Assembly: GCF_001425705.1 (NCBI RefSeq)
Contig: NZ_LMDC01000012.1
Location: 189,402 to 253,401, forward strand
Length of the DNA stretch: 64,000 bases
Reading direction: 5' to 3'
Source of the DNA: Pelomonas sp. Root1217
GTDB taxonomy: Bacteria; Pseudomonadota; Gammaproteobacteria; Burkholderiales; Burkholderiaceae_C
The notes under the pieces were generated by a model. It worked only from the letters and a program-made list of their open reading frames with translations. It searched no databases and had not been told where the DNA came from. A program made the translations under genes and the position numbers. Positions 25,422 through 34,450 of the stretch are shown in pieces; positions within the stretch are counted from its first letter, which is position 1; each line of letters opens with the position of its first letter.

Positions 25422-26654
25422 ATGGGATTGAACATCAACCGCCGGTCTGCCCTCGCGCTGCTCGCCGCCCTGGCCGCCTGCAGCGACCCGGATGCGCGCA
25501 TCCGCAACCGCATCGATACCGGCTGGCACCGGGACGATCTCGAAGCCCTGCTGCTGCACTGGCACGACCATGCGCTGCGGCCCGACGGCAGCTTCCAGCT
25601 GGCTTTCAATCGCGCTTGGCAGCCCCTGCCGCAAGCCGAGCTGGAACTGATCGGCCAGGCCCGCCTGGTCTACGCCTTCGCGGCCGGTCACGAGTTCATT
25701 CCCGACGCGGGTTATCTCAAGGTGGCCCGCCGGGGTGCCGACTATCTGTTGCAGCGCTTCCGCGACCCGGTGCACGGCGGCTTCTTCCACACCGTGGGGG
25801 CCGACGGCACCCCGCGCGCCTCCATCAAGCGCGCCTACGGCCACGCCTTTGCGCTGCTGGCCCTGGCCGAGCTCTACCGCATCGGTGGCGATGTGCGCTA
25901 TCGCGACGCGGCGCTGCAGGCCTGGCGCGAGATCGAGCTCAACTTCTTCGATCCGGCCGGTGGCCTCTACAACGAATGCGAGCGTGACTTCAAGCCCATC
26001 CCGGGCGCGCGCACGCAGAACCCGGTCATGCACATGTTCGAGGCGCTGCTGGCGCTGCGCGAGGCCACCGGCGACAAGATGGCCGAGGCCGGCGCCCGGC
26101 GCCTGGGCGACTTCGTAGCCTACAAACTGCTGCAGGGGCAGGCTGAGGGCAGCGCCCACATCCCCGAGTGGTACGGCGAGGACTGGAAGCCCTTGCCGAC
26201 GCGGGAAGCTGGCGGCTATATCGATCTTGGCCACCAGTTCGAGTGGAGCCACCTGCTGGCGACGGGCGCTGTCGTCTCCCCCATCTATTCTCAGGTTGCC
26301 GAACGCGTGCTCTCGTACGCACTGGCGGCCGGCTATGACGACATCGACGGAGGTTGCGGCCAACGTGCCTTCCCCGATGGCGGCAAGTTGGACACGCGCA
26401 AGGGCTGGTGGCAGCAGGCCGAATGCCTGCACGCGCTGATGGTGGCCGCCAAGGAGACGGCACGCAACGACCTGTGGCGGCGTTACGAGCAGACGCAGGA
26501 GCTCATCAAGAAGCAGCTCGTCGATGCCGAGCATGGGGGTTGGCGCGCCGCCGAGGCACTGCCTTGCAAGAGCGGCGGCTGCCAGGACGTGCAGCCCGAC
26601 CCGTATCACATGGTGCGCCTGCATCAGGCAGCGTTGAAGCTGGCGAGCGGCTGA
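25422..26654 (+). CDS. AGE family epimerase/isomerase, exported lipoprotein form
   Basis: A 410-residue (alpha/alpha)6-barrel protein of the N-acylglucosamine 2-epimerase/mannose isomerase/cellobiose epimerase superfamily. Motifs are HDHALRPDGSFQLAFN, YGHAFALLALAELYRIGGD, YNECERDFKPIPGARTQNPVMHMFEALLAL (pattern) and DLGHQFEWSHLL, with catalytic His candidates in the last two. The N-terminus NRRSALALLAALAAC has a twin-Arg-like start and a lipobox ending at Cys20, so it is probably exported. The likely substrate is a sugar or oligosaccharide, given the TonB receptor and glycosidases downstream. Confidence 0.85.
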   Translation: MGLNINRRSALALLAALAACSDPDARIRNRIDTGWHRDDLEALLLHWHDHALRPDGSFQLAFNRAWQPLPQAELELIGQARLVYAFAAGHEFIPDAGYLKVARRGADYLLQRFRDPVHGGFFHTVGADGTPRASIKRAYGHAFALLALAELYRIGGDVRYRDAALQAWREIELNFFDPAGGLYNECERDFKPIPGARTQNPVMHMFEALLALREATGDKMAEAGARRLGDFVAYKLLQGQAEGSAHIPEWYGEDWKPLPTREAGGYIDLGHQFEWSHLLATGAVVSPIYSQVAERVLSYALAAGYDDIDGGCGQRAFPDGGKLDTRKGWWQQAECLHALMVAAKETARNDLWRRYEQTQELIKKQLVDAEHGGWRAAEALPCKSGGCQDVQPDPYHMVRLHQAALKLASG

Positions 26655-26692
26655 AAGTCCTGGACGCGCCGCTGTGACGGCGCAGCGCACTG

Positions 26693-26718
26693 CAACGCCC
26701 TCGTCATCGAGGGCGTTG
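26693..26718 (+). terminator. Rho-independent terminator after the AGE epimerase gene
   Basis: An 11-bp perfect stem CAACGCCCTCG / CGAGGGCGTTG with loop TCAT, followed by TTGTTC. It lies at the start of the 327-base gap before the TonB receptor. It separates the epimerase transcript from the receptor, whose own promoter block is at 26856-26893. Confidence 0.75.
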
Positions 26719-26855
26719 TTGTTCATGCTCGACAAGCGCCTTGATCGACGTTCTCTGCGGCAGGTGTCGCGTCAAGAGAACTTGGAAGGCCGCCCCGGGA
26801 TGGCTAGTGGCTAACCCGGACATGCGATGTGAAAACCAGCATCGAGAAGTCCAAA

Positions 26856-26893
26856 AATGTGATTAGTCGCGAATCGGTCGGGCCCCTAGCATC
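26856..26893 (+). promoter_or_regulatory. Shared 38-bp block, copy A (upstream of TonB receptor)
   Basis: It starts AATGTGATT, continues GTCGCGAATC and ends CCCCTAGCATC. The same block, with identical 38-base length, occurs at 30941-30978 and 42252-42289, each upstream of a sugar-utilisation transcription unit. The end (TAGCAT) could be a -10 element, but no good -35 sits 17 bases upstream, so an activator or special promoter is likely. It lies 89 bases before the receptor ATG. Confidence 0.7.
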
Positions 26894-26981
26894 ATTTCAG
26901 ACCCGAGTTACATCAGCCCCACAGAGGCTGAAGACGCTGACAGGGTTGGACCCGCTACCCCATAACGATTCCGGAGACACG

Positions 26982-29864
26982 ATGAAGAAACAAGGCCTGG
27001 CGCTGCTGCGTGAGCGCGCCCACATCCAGAGCTTGCCCAGCTTTGCCCTCAACCTCATCGCCGGCGCCGCGCTGACCGCCCTGTCCGGCGCCGCCGTGGC
27101 ACAGGAAGCCGCCAAGAACGACACGCAGCTGGAAACGGTGACCGTCACCGGCGTCAGGGCGTCGCTGACCAAGAGCCTGGCGATCAAGCGCACCAGCGAC
27201 CAGGTCGTGGAGTCGGTCGTTGCCGAGGACATCGGCAAGCTGCCCGACAACAATGTCGTCGAAGCGCTGCAGCGTGTGACGGGCATCCAGGTCACCAACC
27301 GCGCCGGCGGCGAAGTCGGCACCTTGTCCATCCGCGGCCTGCCCGATGTGGCAACCACCTGGAACGGCCGCAATATCTTCACCGCATCCGGTACGCAGGT
27401 GGCGCTTCAGGACATCCCGTCGACCCTGGTTCGCCAGATCGACGTCTACAAGACGCGCGACGCCGGCCAGTTGGAAAACGGCATCGCCGGCCAGATCGAC
27501 GTCAAGTCACTGCGTCCGTTCGATTTCAAGGGCTCGAAGTTTTCGCTTCTGGCGCGTGAAACCTATCTCGACCCGGCGAAAAAGTGGAACCCGCAGCTGA
27601 GCGGGCTGGCCAGCAACCGCTGGAAAACCGACGCCGGTGAATTCGGTGCGCTGGTCAATCTGTCGATGGTCAAGACGGACTACCGCAACGAAAGCGTGAC
27701 GCCGGGTGCCATGGTGCCTTTCACCAGCCCCAATGCCGCTGAAGTTCCGGCAGGCTATACCCCGCTGCAGCGGATCTTCGACAACAACATCTGGACGCCT
27801 GGGACCTATACCGGCCTGCCGCAGAAGGCGGGTTCGACGCTGAATTTCAACGGCACTGCACGCCCCTACTACCTTGCGCGGGACGCCGTTTTCCAGAGCG
27901 ACGTCGCGGGGCAGCGCGAGCGCCCGGCCGCTAACGTCGCCTTGCAGTGGCAACCGAACGACGATGCCGTCTACACGTTTGAAGCGATGTACAACGGGTA
28001 TCGCGACAAGACGTTCAACAAGCTGCTGTTCAGCTTCGTGGATTGGTGGGGCAGCCTGGGCAGCAACCCCGCGAGCACGATCACGACGTTCCCGGGAACA
28101 AACGTCATCAAGACGCGAAGCGTGAATGATGTCTATGGTTTCAACAGCGGCGACTACACCACGTCGGCCACCGATTCCTTCGTCTATGCGCTGAACGGCA
28201 AGTGGAATCTCGGTGACCGTCTGCGGCTGGACGGTGACGTGTCGTACCAGACCAGCAAGTACCACTCGGAATTCACCGCCACCCGCATCGATCGCGTTGC
28301 GCCGTCCATCAACGTGGATTTCAACTCCGGCGGCGGCAATATGGCCTTCCGCTTCAACGACAACGCCGAGTTGGCCGACCCCGCCAAGTGGAACGTGGCG
28401 CAGTTCTACGACAACGCCAACCGCAACCAGGGCAGCGCCGCAACTGCCAGCCTGTCCGGTGTCTACGATGCCGACTGGGGTCCGCTGAAGACACTGCATT
28501 TCGGCGGGCGCTTCGACAGCCGCAAGGCGTCGGAGGCCAACCGGACGCAATCGGCCTTCCTGGGCCGCAACCTGGCCTCGCTGGGTGCGAACTACTACCA
28601 CGTCAATTCGAATTTCGGCACCGATATCTCGGACGTCCCGCGCTCCTGGATCGAGCCGAATGCCTACTACATCCGCGACAACATCGATGCGTGGCGCAAG
28701 CTGTACAACTCGGTCGACGCCAATTTCCTGACGACCGACAAGCTGAGCCTGCAAAAGACCTTCGACGTCAAGGAAGACACCACCAACCTGTTCCTGATGG
28801 CCGATACCGAGCACGAGTTGTTCGGCCGTCGCCTGCGCGCCAACTTCGGCGTGCGCTACGTGCAGGTCGATACCAGCATGACCGCCTACAAGGTCGATCC
28901 CACCACCAAGGTGGTGACGCCGACCAACGGGGAGAAGTCGGCCAAGAAGTTCCTGCCCAGCCTGACGCTGCGCTACGAGCCGGTCAGGGATGTGCTGGTG
29001 CGCTTCAATTACGGTGAAACGCTGCGCCGCCCGAACTTCGGCGACCTCAATCCCATCATTCAGCCCAGCGACGACGTTTCCAAGGTGGGTTATGGCGGCG
29101 GCAGCGGCGGCAATCCCAACCTGGAACCGACACGCTCCAAGAACCTGGACCTTACCGGCGAGTGGTACTTCCAGAAGGACAGTGCGATCTACGGCACCGT
29201 GTTCCAACGCAAGATCGAGGGCCTGGTCGTGCCGCTGCGCCGCCGCATTCACTTGTCCCCGGCCGAAGATCCGTTCCGCAATTCCACGTCGGGAGGCGAC
29301 CACACGAACGGCTATGACTACGTCATCAGTTCGCCGGTCAATGCGTCCAACGGCAAGATCAGCGGCCTCGAACTGGGCGCCATCTACTTCCCGAAGGGCC
29401 TGCCGTGGTACCTGGATGGCCTGGGTTTCCAGGGCAGCGTCACGCGCCTGACGTCTTCGCAGAACGTGCCGACCGCCAACAACGCCGGCGAGATCGTCTC
29501 CCAGCTCGAGGGGCCGTTCTTTGGCGTATCCAAGCTGTCATGGAACGCCACGCTGGCCTACGAGAAGGGCCCGGTCGGCGCACGCCTGTCGTACGTCCGC
29601 CGCAACGCCTTCCTGTCCAGCAATGAAGCGGCGCTGTTCGCCAACCCGATCGGCATCTGGCGCCAGCCGGAAAAGAGCGTGGATTTCCAGCTGACCTACA
29701 ACATCAACGATCGCATGGCGTTCGACATCAGCGGCGTCAACCTGACCAACGAGATGCAGCAGCAGTACTACCACTTCGGCGACGCGGGCAGCCCGGAATT
29801 GACCAACTTCGGCACGGTCCAGATCGGACGCGCGGTCTCGGTCGGGTTCCGCTGGAAGATGTAA
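26982..29864 (+). CDS. TonB-dependent outer-membrane receptor (TIGR01782 type)
   Basis: A 960-residue protein. A long signal peptide ends GAAVAQ, followed by a TonB box-like TQLETVTVTGVRASL. A plug domain has KLPDNNVVEALQRVTGIQVTNRAGGEVGTLSIRGLP (pattern), and a beta-barrel ends in aromatic VGFRWKM. The plug sequence is that of the Xanthomonas/Caulobacter receptors for plant-polymer oligosaccharides. No SusD-like partner is present. The start at 26982 has GGAGACAC upstream; the frame extends to 26829 across the promoter block and is not used. It is followed by a strong terminator. Confidence 0.94.
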   Translation: MKKQGLALLRERAHIQSLPSFALNLIAGAALTALSGAAVAQEAAKNDTQLETVTVTGVRASLTKSLAIKRTSDQVVESVVAEDIGKLPDNNVVEALQRVTGIQVTNRAGGEVGTLSIRGLPDVATTWNGRNIFTASGTQVALQDIPSTLVRQIDVYKTRDAGQLENGIAGQIDVKSLRPFDFKGSKFSLLARETYLDPAKKWNPQLSGLASNRWKTDAGEFGALVNLSMVKTDYRNESVTPGAMVPFTSPNAAEVPAGYTPLQRIFDNNIWTPGTYTGLPQKAGSTLNFNGTARPYYLARDAVFQSDVAGQRERPAANVALQWQPNDDAVYTFEAMYNGYRDKTFNKLLFSFVDWWGSLGSNPASTITTFPGTNVIKTRSVNDVYGFNSGDYTTSATDSFVYALNGKWNLGDRLRLDGDVSYQTSKYHSEFTATRIDRVAPSINVDFNSGGGNMAFRFNDNAELADPAKWNVAQFYDNANRNQGSAATASLSGVYDADWGPLKTLHFGGRFDSRKASEANRTQSAFLGRNLASLGANYYHVNSNFGTDISDVPRSWIEPNAYYIRDNIDAWRKLYNSVDANFLTTDKLSLQKTFDVKEDTTNLFLMADTEHELFGRRLRANFGVRYVQVDTSMTAYKVDPTTKVVTPTNGEKSAKKFLPSLTLRYEPVRDVLVRFNYGETLRRPNFGDLNPIIQPSDDVSKVGYGGGSGGNPNLEPTRSKNLDLTGEWYFQKDSAIYGTVFQRKIEGLVVPLRRRIHLSPAEDPFRNSTSGGDHTNGYDYVISSPVNASNGKISGLELGAIYFPKGLPWYLDGLGFQGSVTRLTSSQNVPTANNAGEIVSQLEGPFFGVSKLSWNATLAYEKGPVGARLSYVRRNAFLSSNEAALFANPIGIWRQPEKSVDFQLTYNINDRMAFDISGVNLTNEMQQQYYHFGDAGSPELTNFGTVQIGRAVSVGFRWKM

Positions 29865-29892
29865 GCCCAAAGGCTGAACGCATCCGTGCCGT

Positions 29893-29935
29893 GGGCGTTG
29901 CACGGGCCCTCGCCGTGCAACGCCCTCCTTTTTTG
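29893..29935 (+). terminator. Strong rho-independent terminator after the TonB receptor
   Basis: A 13-bp perfect stem GGGCGTTGCACGG / CCGTGCAACGCCC, a 7-base loop, then TCCTTTTTTG. It should end most receptor transcripts before the GH43 gene that starts 12 bases later. Confidence 0.9.
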
Positions 29936-29946
29936 CCGCCGCAGCC

Positions 29947-30912
29947 ATGTCTGACCTGCCTGAGCCATTGATCACGCCGCTGATCCGCCAGCGCGCCGAC
30001 CCGCACATCTCCCGCCACGCCGACGGCTTCTACTACTTCACCGCGTCGGTGCCGCAGTACGACCGCGTCGAGATCCGCCGGGCCCTCGCCATCGAGGGCC
30101 TGGCGGATGCGCCGGTCTTCGACGTCTGGCACAAGCCCGACACAGGGCCGTACTCGGAGCTGGTCTGGGCGCCCGAGCTGCATTTCAACGACGGCGCCTG
30201 GTACGTCTACTTTGCTGCCGCGCCGACCCGGGCGCTGGATGGCCTGGGCATGTTCCAGCACCGCATGTACGCGATTCGCAATCAAGCCGGGGACCCGCTC
30301 GGCGGCACCTGGGAGTTCATGGGCCAGGTCGACAGCGGCATCGACAGCTTCTGCCTGGACGCGACCACCTTCACGCACCGCGGTCAGCTCTATTACCTGT
30401 GGGCGCAGAAGGACCCGGCCATCCCGGGCAATTCCAATCTCTACCTCGCGCCGATGAAAACACCCTGGCAGCTGGGCGGCGCGCCGGTGTTGTTGAGCCG
30501 GCCCGAGTACGACTGGGAGTGCCGCGGCTTCCTGGTCAACGAAGGGCCGTCGGCGCTGCAGCGAAACGGCCGCGTCTTCATCAGCTACTCGGCCAGCGCC
30601 ACCGACGAGAACTACGCGATGGGCCTGCTGTGGGCGGACGACGGCGCCGACCTGCTGGACCCGGCGAGTTGGCGCAAGTCCGTCCAGCCGGTCATGCGCA
30701 GTTGCGCCGAGGACAGCGTCTTCGGCCCAGGCCACAACAGCTTCACGACGGGCCAGGACCCCGACGAGGTGCTGCTGGTCTATCACGCCCGCACCTACAC
30801 CGAGATCGTCGGCGACCCGCTGTGGAACCCCGACCGCCACAGCTTTGTGAAGCCGCTGCGGTGGTCGGCCGACGGCATGCCGCTGTTTGGTAAGCCTTCC
30901 CGGCTGGATTGA
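29947..30912 (+). CDS. GH43 family glycosidase without signal peptide (arabinofuranosidase-like)
   Basis: A 321-residue five-bladed propeller enzyme. RQRADPHISRHADGFYYFTAS places the catalytic base Asp at residue 18, LDATTFTHRGQLYYLWAQ carries the pKa-modulating Asp, and YDWECRGFLVNEGP carries the acid Glu. No export signal is visible, so it should act on imported arabino-oligosaccharides in the cytoplasm. It starts right after the receptor terminator and may be expressed by read-through. The arabinonate dehydratase operon with its own promoter block follows. Confidence 0.9.
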   Translation: MSDLPEPLITPLIRQRADPHISRHADGFYYFTASVPQYDRVEIRRALAIEGLADAPVFDVWHKPDTGPYSELVWAPELHFNDGAWYVYFAAAPTRALDGLGMFQHRMYAIRNQAGDPLGGTWEFMGQVDSGIDSFCLDATTFTHRGQLYYLWAQKDPAIPGNSNLYLAPMKTPWQLGGAPVLLSRPEYDWECRGFLVNEGPSALQRNGRVFISYSASATDENYAMGLLWADDGADLLDPASWRKSVQPVMRSCAEDSVFGPGHNSFTTGQDPDEVLLVYHARTYTEIVGDPLWNPDRHSFVKPLRWSADGMPLFGKPSRLD

Positions 30913-30940
30913 TGCCGGTTTCGATATCGATACGTTGTGG

Positions 30941-30978
30941 AATTTGATTGGATCGCGTATCCCTCGGCCCCTAGCATC
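30941..30978 (+). promoter_or_regulatory. Shared 38-bp block, copy B (upstream of arabonate dehydratase operon)
   Basis: It starts AATTTGATTGG, continues ATCGCGTATC and ends CCCCTAGCATC. Its last 11 bases are identical to copy A. It lies 87 bases before the ATG of the dehydratase gene, nearly the same distance as copy A from its gene (89), which supports a promoter role. Confidence 0.7.
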
Positions 30979-31064
30979 GTTTGACGGGCTGCCCGCGTCT
31001 GCATGGCGCAGCCAGCCCCATGAAGCGGCAAACCTGCGTGCCGGGAACGACATCGAGACAACAC

Positions 31065-32819
31065 ATGACGACTGACGACAAGAAGAGCAAGGTCAAGCTG
31101 CGCTCCGCCGAGTGGTTCGGCACCCAGGACAAGAACGGTTTCATGTACCGCTCCTGGATGAAGAACCAGGGCATCCCCGACCATGAATTCCAGGGCAAGC
31201 CCATCATCGGCATCTGCAACACCTGGAGCGAGCTGACCCCCTGCAACGCCCACTTCCGCAAGCTGGCCGAGCACGTCAAGCGTGGCATCCTGGAGGCGGG
31301 CGGCTTCCCCGTCGAGTTCCCGGTGTTCTCCAACGGCGAGAGCAATCTGCGCCCGACCGCCATGCTGACGCGCAACCTCGCCAGCATGGACGTCGAGGAA
31401 AGCATTCGCGGCAACCCGATGGACGCCGTCGTGCTGCTGGTGGGCTGCGACAAGACCACGCCGGCCCTGCTGATGGGCGCGGCCAGCGTCGACGTGCCGG
31501 CCATCGTCGTCACCGGCGGCCCCATGCTCAACGGCAAGCTCAAGGGCAAGAACATCGGCTCGGGCACGGCCGTGTGGCAGCTGCACGAGCAGGTCAAGGC
31601 CGGCGAACTCAGCATGCACGACTTCATGGCCGCCGAGGCCGGCCACTCGCGCTCGGCCGGCACCTGCAACACCATGGGCACGGCCTCGACGATGGCCTGC
31701 ATGGCCGAGGCGCTGGGCACGTCGCTGCCGCACAACGCCGCGATTCCCGCCGTCGATGCGCGCCGGTATGTGCTGGCCCATTTGTCGGGCATGCGCATCG
31801 TCGAGATGGTGTGGGAGCAGCTGACACTGTCCAAGGTGCTGACCAAGGAAGCCTTCGAGAACGCCATCCGCGTCAACGCCGCCATCGGTGGCTCGACCAA
31901 CGCCGTCATCCACCTGAAGGCCATCGCCGGGCGCATCGGCGTGGACCTGGAGCTGGAGGACTGGACCCGCATCGGCCGTGGCACGCCCACCGTCGTGGAC
32001 CTGCTGCCTTCGGGCCGCTTCCTGATGGAAGAGTTCTATTACGCCGGCGGCCTGCCCGCCGTCATCCGCCGCCTGGGCGAGGGCGGCCTGCTGCCGCACA
32101 AGGACGCGCTGACCGTCAACGGCAAGAGCCTGTGGACCAACTGCGTGGACGCGCCCATCTATGACGACGAAGTCATCCGCCAGCTGGACAAGCCGCTGAT
32201 CGCCGACGGCGGCATCTGCATCCTGCGCGGCAACTTGGCGCCGCGCGGTGCCGTGCTCAAGCCCTCGGCCGCCACGCCCGAGCTGATGAAGCATCGCGGC
32301 CGTGCCGTCGTATTCGAGGACTTCGAGGACTACAAGGCGCGCATCGTCGATCCCGACTTGGACGTCGACGCCAATTCAATCCTCGTCATGAAGAACTGCG
32401 GCCCCAAGGGCTACCCCGGCATGGCCGAGGTCGGCAACATGGGCTTGCCCCCGAAGCTGCTCGCTGCTGGCGTCAAGGACATGGTGCGCATCTCGGATGC
32501 GCGCATGAGCGGCACCGCCTACGGCACCGTCGTGCTGCACGTCGCGCCCGAAGCGCGCGCCGGTGGGCCGCTGGCCGTGGTCAAGGAGGGCGATTTCATC
32601 GAGCTCGACTGCGCCGCCGGCCGCCTGCACCTGGACGTGCCCGAGGCCGAACTGGCCGAGCGCCTGGCTGCCTGGGCCGCGGCACAGACCGTCGACCCCC
32701 AGGACGCCAGTGGCTACCGCAGCCTGTACGTGCAGCACGTGCTGCAGGCCGACGAGGGCTGCGACTTCGACTTCCTGCGCGGCAAGCGCGGCTCTGCCGT
32801 CCCGCGCCATTCTCATTAA
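31065..32819 (+). CDS. IlvD/Edd family sugar-acid dehydratase (L-arabonate/D-xylonate type)
   Basis: A 584-residue protein. Three cysteines in family positions can hold a [2Fe-2S] cluster: Cys60 (ELTPCNAHF), Cys128 (VGCDKTTPAL) and Cys201 (SAGTCNTMGTAST). The opening RSAEWFGTQDKNGFMYRSWMKNQG (pattern) is typical of L-arabonate and related pentonate dehydratases, not of IlvD itself. It converts L-arabonate to 2-keto-3-deoxyarabonate (D-xylonate or D-fuconate are alternatives). ATG 31065 follows the promoter block. The semialdehyde dehydrogenase starts 9 bases after the stop. Confidence 0.92.
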   Translation: MTTDDKKSKVKLRSAEWFGTQDKNGFMYRSWMKNQGIPDHEFQGKPIIGICNTWSELTPCNAHFRKLAEHVKRGILEAGGFPVEFPVFSNGESNLRPTAMLTRNLASMDVEESIRGNPMDAVVLLVGCDKTTPALLMGAASVDVPAIVVTGGPMLNGKLKGKNIGSGTAVWQLHEQVKAGELSMHDFMAAEAGHSRSAGTCNTMGTASTMACMAEALGTSLPHNAAIPAVDARRYVLAHLSGMRIVEMVWEQLTLSKVLTKEAFENAIRVNAAIGGSTNAVIHLKAIAGRIGVDLELEDWTRIGRGTPTVVDLLPSGRFLMEEFYYAGGLPAVIRRLGEGGLLPHKDALTVNGKSLWTNCVDAPIYDDEVIRQLDKPLIADGGICILRGNLAPRGAVLKPSAATPELMKHRGRAVVFEDFEDYKARIVDPDLDVDANSILVMKNCGPKGYPGMAEVGNMGLPPKLLAAGVKDMVRISDARMSGTAYGTVVLHVAPEARAGGPLAVVKEGDFIELDCAAGRLHLDVPEAELAERLAAWAAAQTVDPQDASGYRSLYVQHVLQADEGCDFDFLRGKRGSAVPRHSH

Positions 32820-32828
32820 GGACTCCTC

Positions 32829-34415
32829 ATGAGCAACACCATCCAAGGCCTGGCGCTGATCGGCGGCCAGCCGGTGCGCGGCGCGGGCAAGCCCTTCCAG
32901 GCTTTCGATCCGGGCAAGAACGAAGCCATCGGCCCCGACTTCAACGCCGTCGACGCGGCCCAGGTGTCTGAAGCCTGTGCCCTCGCCGGCGCCGCGTTCG
33001 ACACCTTCCGGGCCACCAGCGACCAGGAGCGTGCCGACTTCCTGGAGCAGATCGCCGCGCAGATCCTGGCGCTGGGCGACGACCTGATCGTGCGCGCCAT
33101 GGCCGAGACTGGCCTGCCGCGTGCCCGCCTGGAAGGCGAGCGTGGCCGCACGATGAACCAGCTCAAGCTGTTCGCCGAGCTGCTGCGCGAAGGCAGCTGG
33201 CAGGACGCCCGCATCGACACGGCGCTGCCCACCCGCACACCGCCGCGGCCGGATCTGCGCCTGCGCTTCGTCGGCGTCGGCCCGGTGGCCGTGTTCGGCG
33301 CCAGCAACTTCCCGCTGGCCTTCTCGGTCGCCGGTGGCGACACCGCCGCGGCCCTGGCCGCCGGCTGCCCGGTCGTCGTCAAGGCGCACTCGGCCCACCC
33401 GGGCACGTCCGAGCTGGTCGGCCGCGCGGTCGTCGAGGCGGTCAAGCTGTCCAAGCTGCCTGCCGGCGTCTTCGCGCTGCTGACCGGCAGCGGCCACGGC
33501 ATCGGCGACACGCTTGTGCGCCACCCGGCTATCCAGGCTGTGGGCTTCACCGGCTCGCGCAGCGGTGGCATCGCGCTGATGGCCGCGGCGGCTTCGCGGC
33601 CCCAGCCCATCCCGGTCTATGCCGAGATGAGCAGCATCAACCCCGTCGTCCTGCTGCCCGGCGCGCTGGCCGCACGCGGCGCCGAGATCGCGACCGGCTT
33701 CGCGGGTTCGCTGACGATGGGTGTCGGCCAGTTCTGCACCAACCCTGGCCTGGTGCTGGGCCTGGCCAGCGCGGATTTCGACCGCTTCGCCAGCGCCGCT
33801 GCCGAGGCGCTCAAGCCCGTGCCGGCCGCCACCATGCTGACTCCCGGCATCGCTGGCGCCTACCAGCGCGGCGAGGACCAGCTTGCCGGCCAGCCGGCCG
33901 TCGACACGTTGCTGCGCGGCGAATCGAGTGCCTGCAAGGGGGCGCCCAGCCTGTTCAAGACGACCGGCGCGGCCTTCCTGGCCAACCACGCGATGCAGTC
34001 CGAGATCTTCGGCCCCGCCTCGCTGCTGGTGGCCTGCTCGGACCTGGACGAACTGCTCGCCGTCATCGAGAGCCTGGAAGGCCAGTTGACCGCCACGCTG
34101 CAGCTGCAGGACGACGACGAGGTCGACATCGCCGCCGCTCGCCGCCTGCTGCCGGCGCTGGAGCGCAAGGTCGGCCGCATCCTGGCCAACGGCTACCCGA
34201 CGGGCGTCGAGGTATCGACGGCCATGGTCCATGGCGGCCCCTTCCCGGCGACCAGCGACGGCCGCAGCAGCTCTGTCGGCACGGCCGCCATTCAGCGCTT
34301 CCTGCGCCCGGTCTGCTACCAGAACATGCCGCGCGCGCTGCTGCCGCCGGTGCTGCGCGAACCGAACGAGCGTGGCCTCTGGCGCCGCCGCGACGGCGCG
34401 CTGACGCGCAACTGA
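32829..34415 (+). CDS. Alpha-ketoglutarate semialdehyde dehydrogenase (NADP-type aldehyde dehydrogenase)
   Basis: A 528-residue protein with FGASNFPLAFSVAGGDTAAALAAGCPVVVKAHSAHPGTSEL (pattern), VGFTGSRSGG, the catalytic Glu in YAEMSSINPVVL and the nucleophile Cys303 in GQFCTNPG. These are hallmarks of the alpha-ketoglutaric semialdehyde dehydrogenases that finish pentose and hexarate oxidation. It should oxidise 2,5-dioxopentanoate to 2-oxoglutarate, the last step of the non-phosphorylated arabinose route. It is probably cotranscribed with the dehydratase and the GH51 gene (35-base gap with AGGAGAC). Confidence 0.93.
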   Translation: MSNTIQGLALIGGQPVRGAGKPFQAFDPGKNEAIGPDFNAVDAAQVSEACALAGAAFDTFRATSDQERADFLEQIAAQILALGDDLIVRAMAETGLPRARLEGERGRTMNQLKLFAELLREGSWQDARIDTALPTRTPPRPDLRLRFVGVGPVAVFGASNFPLAFSVAGGDTAAALAAGCPVVVKAHSAHPGTSELVGRAVVEAVKLSKLPAGVFALLTGSGHGIGDTLVRHPAIQAVGFTGSRSGGIALMAAAASRPQPIPVYAEMSSINPVVLLPGALAARGAEIATGFAGSLTMGVGQFCTNPGLVLGLASADFDRFASAAAEALKPVPAATMLTPGIAGAYQRGEDQLAGQPAVDTLLRGESSACKGAPSLFKTTGAAFLANHAMQSEIFGPASLLVACSDLDELLAVIESLEGQLTATLQLQDDDEVDIAAARRLLPALERKVGRILANGYPTGVEVSTAMVHGGPFPATSDGRSSSVGTAAIQRFLRPVCYQNMPRALLPPVLREPNERGLWRRRDGALTRN

Positions 34416-34450
34416 AGATCAACACAAGACAAACGACAGGAGACAAGACG

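Noticed and set aside
26855-26875. CRP site in copy A of the shared block (TGTGA)
   Set aside because: The matching right half TCACA is missing, and copy C has TGTCA while copy B has TTTGA.
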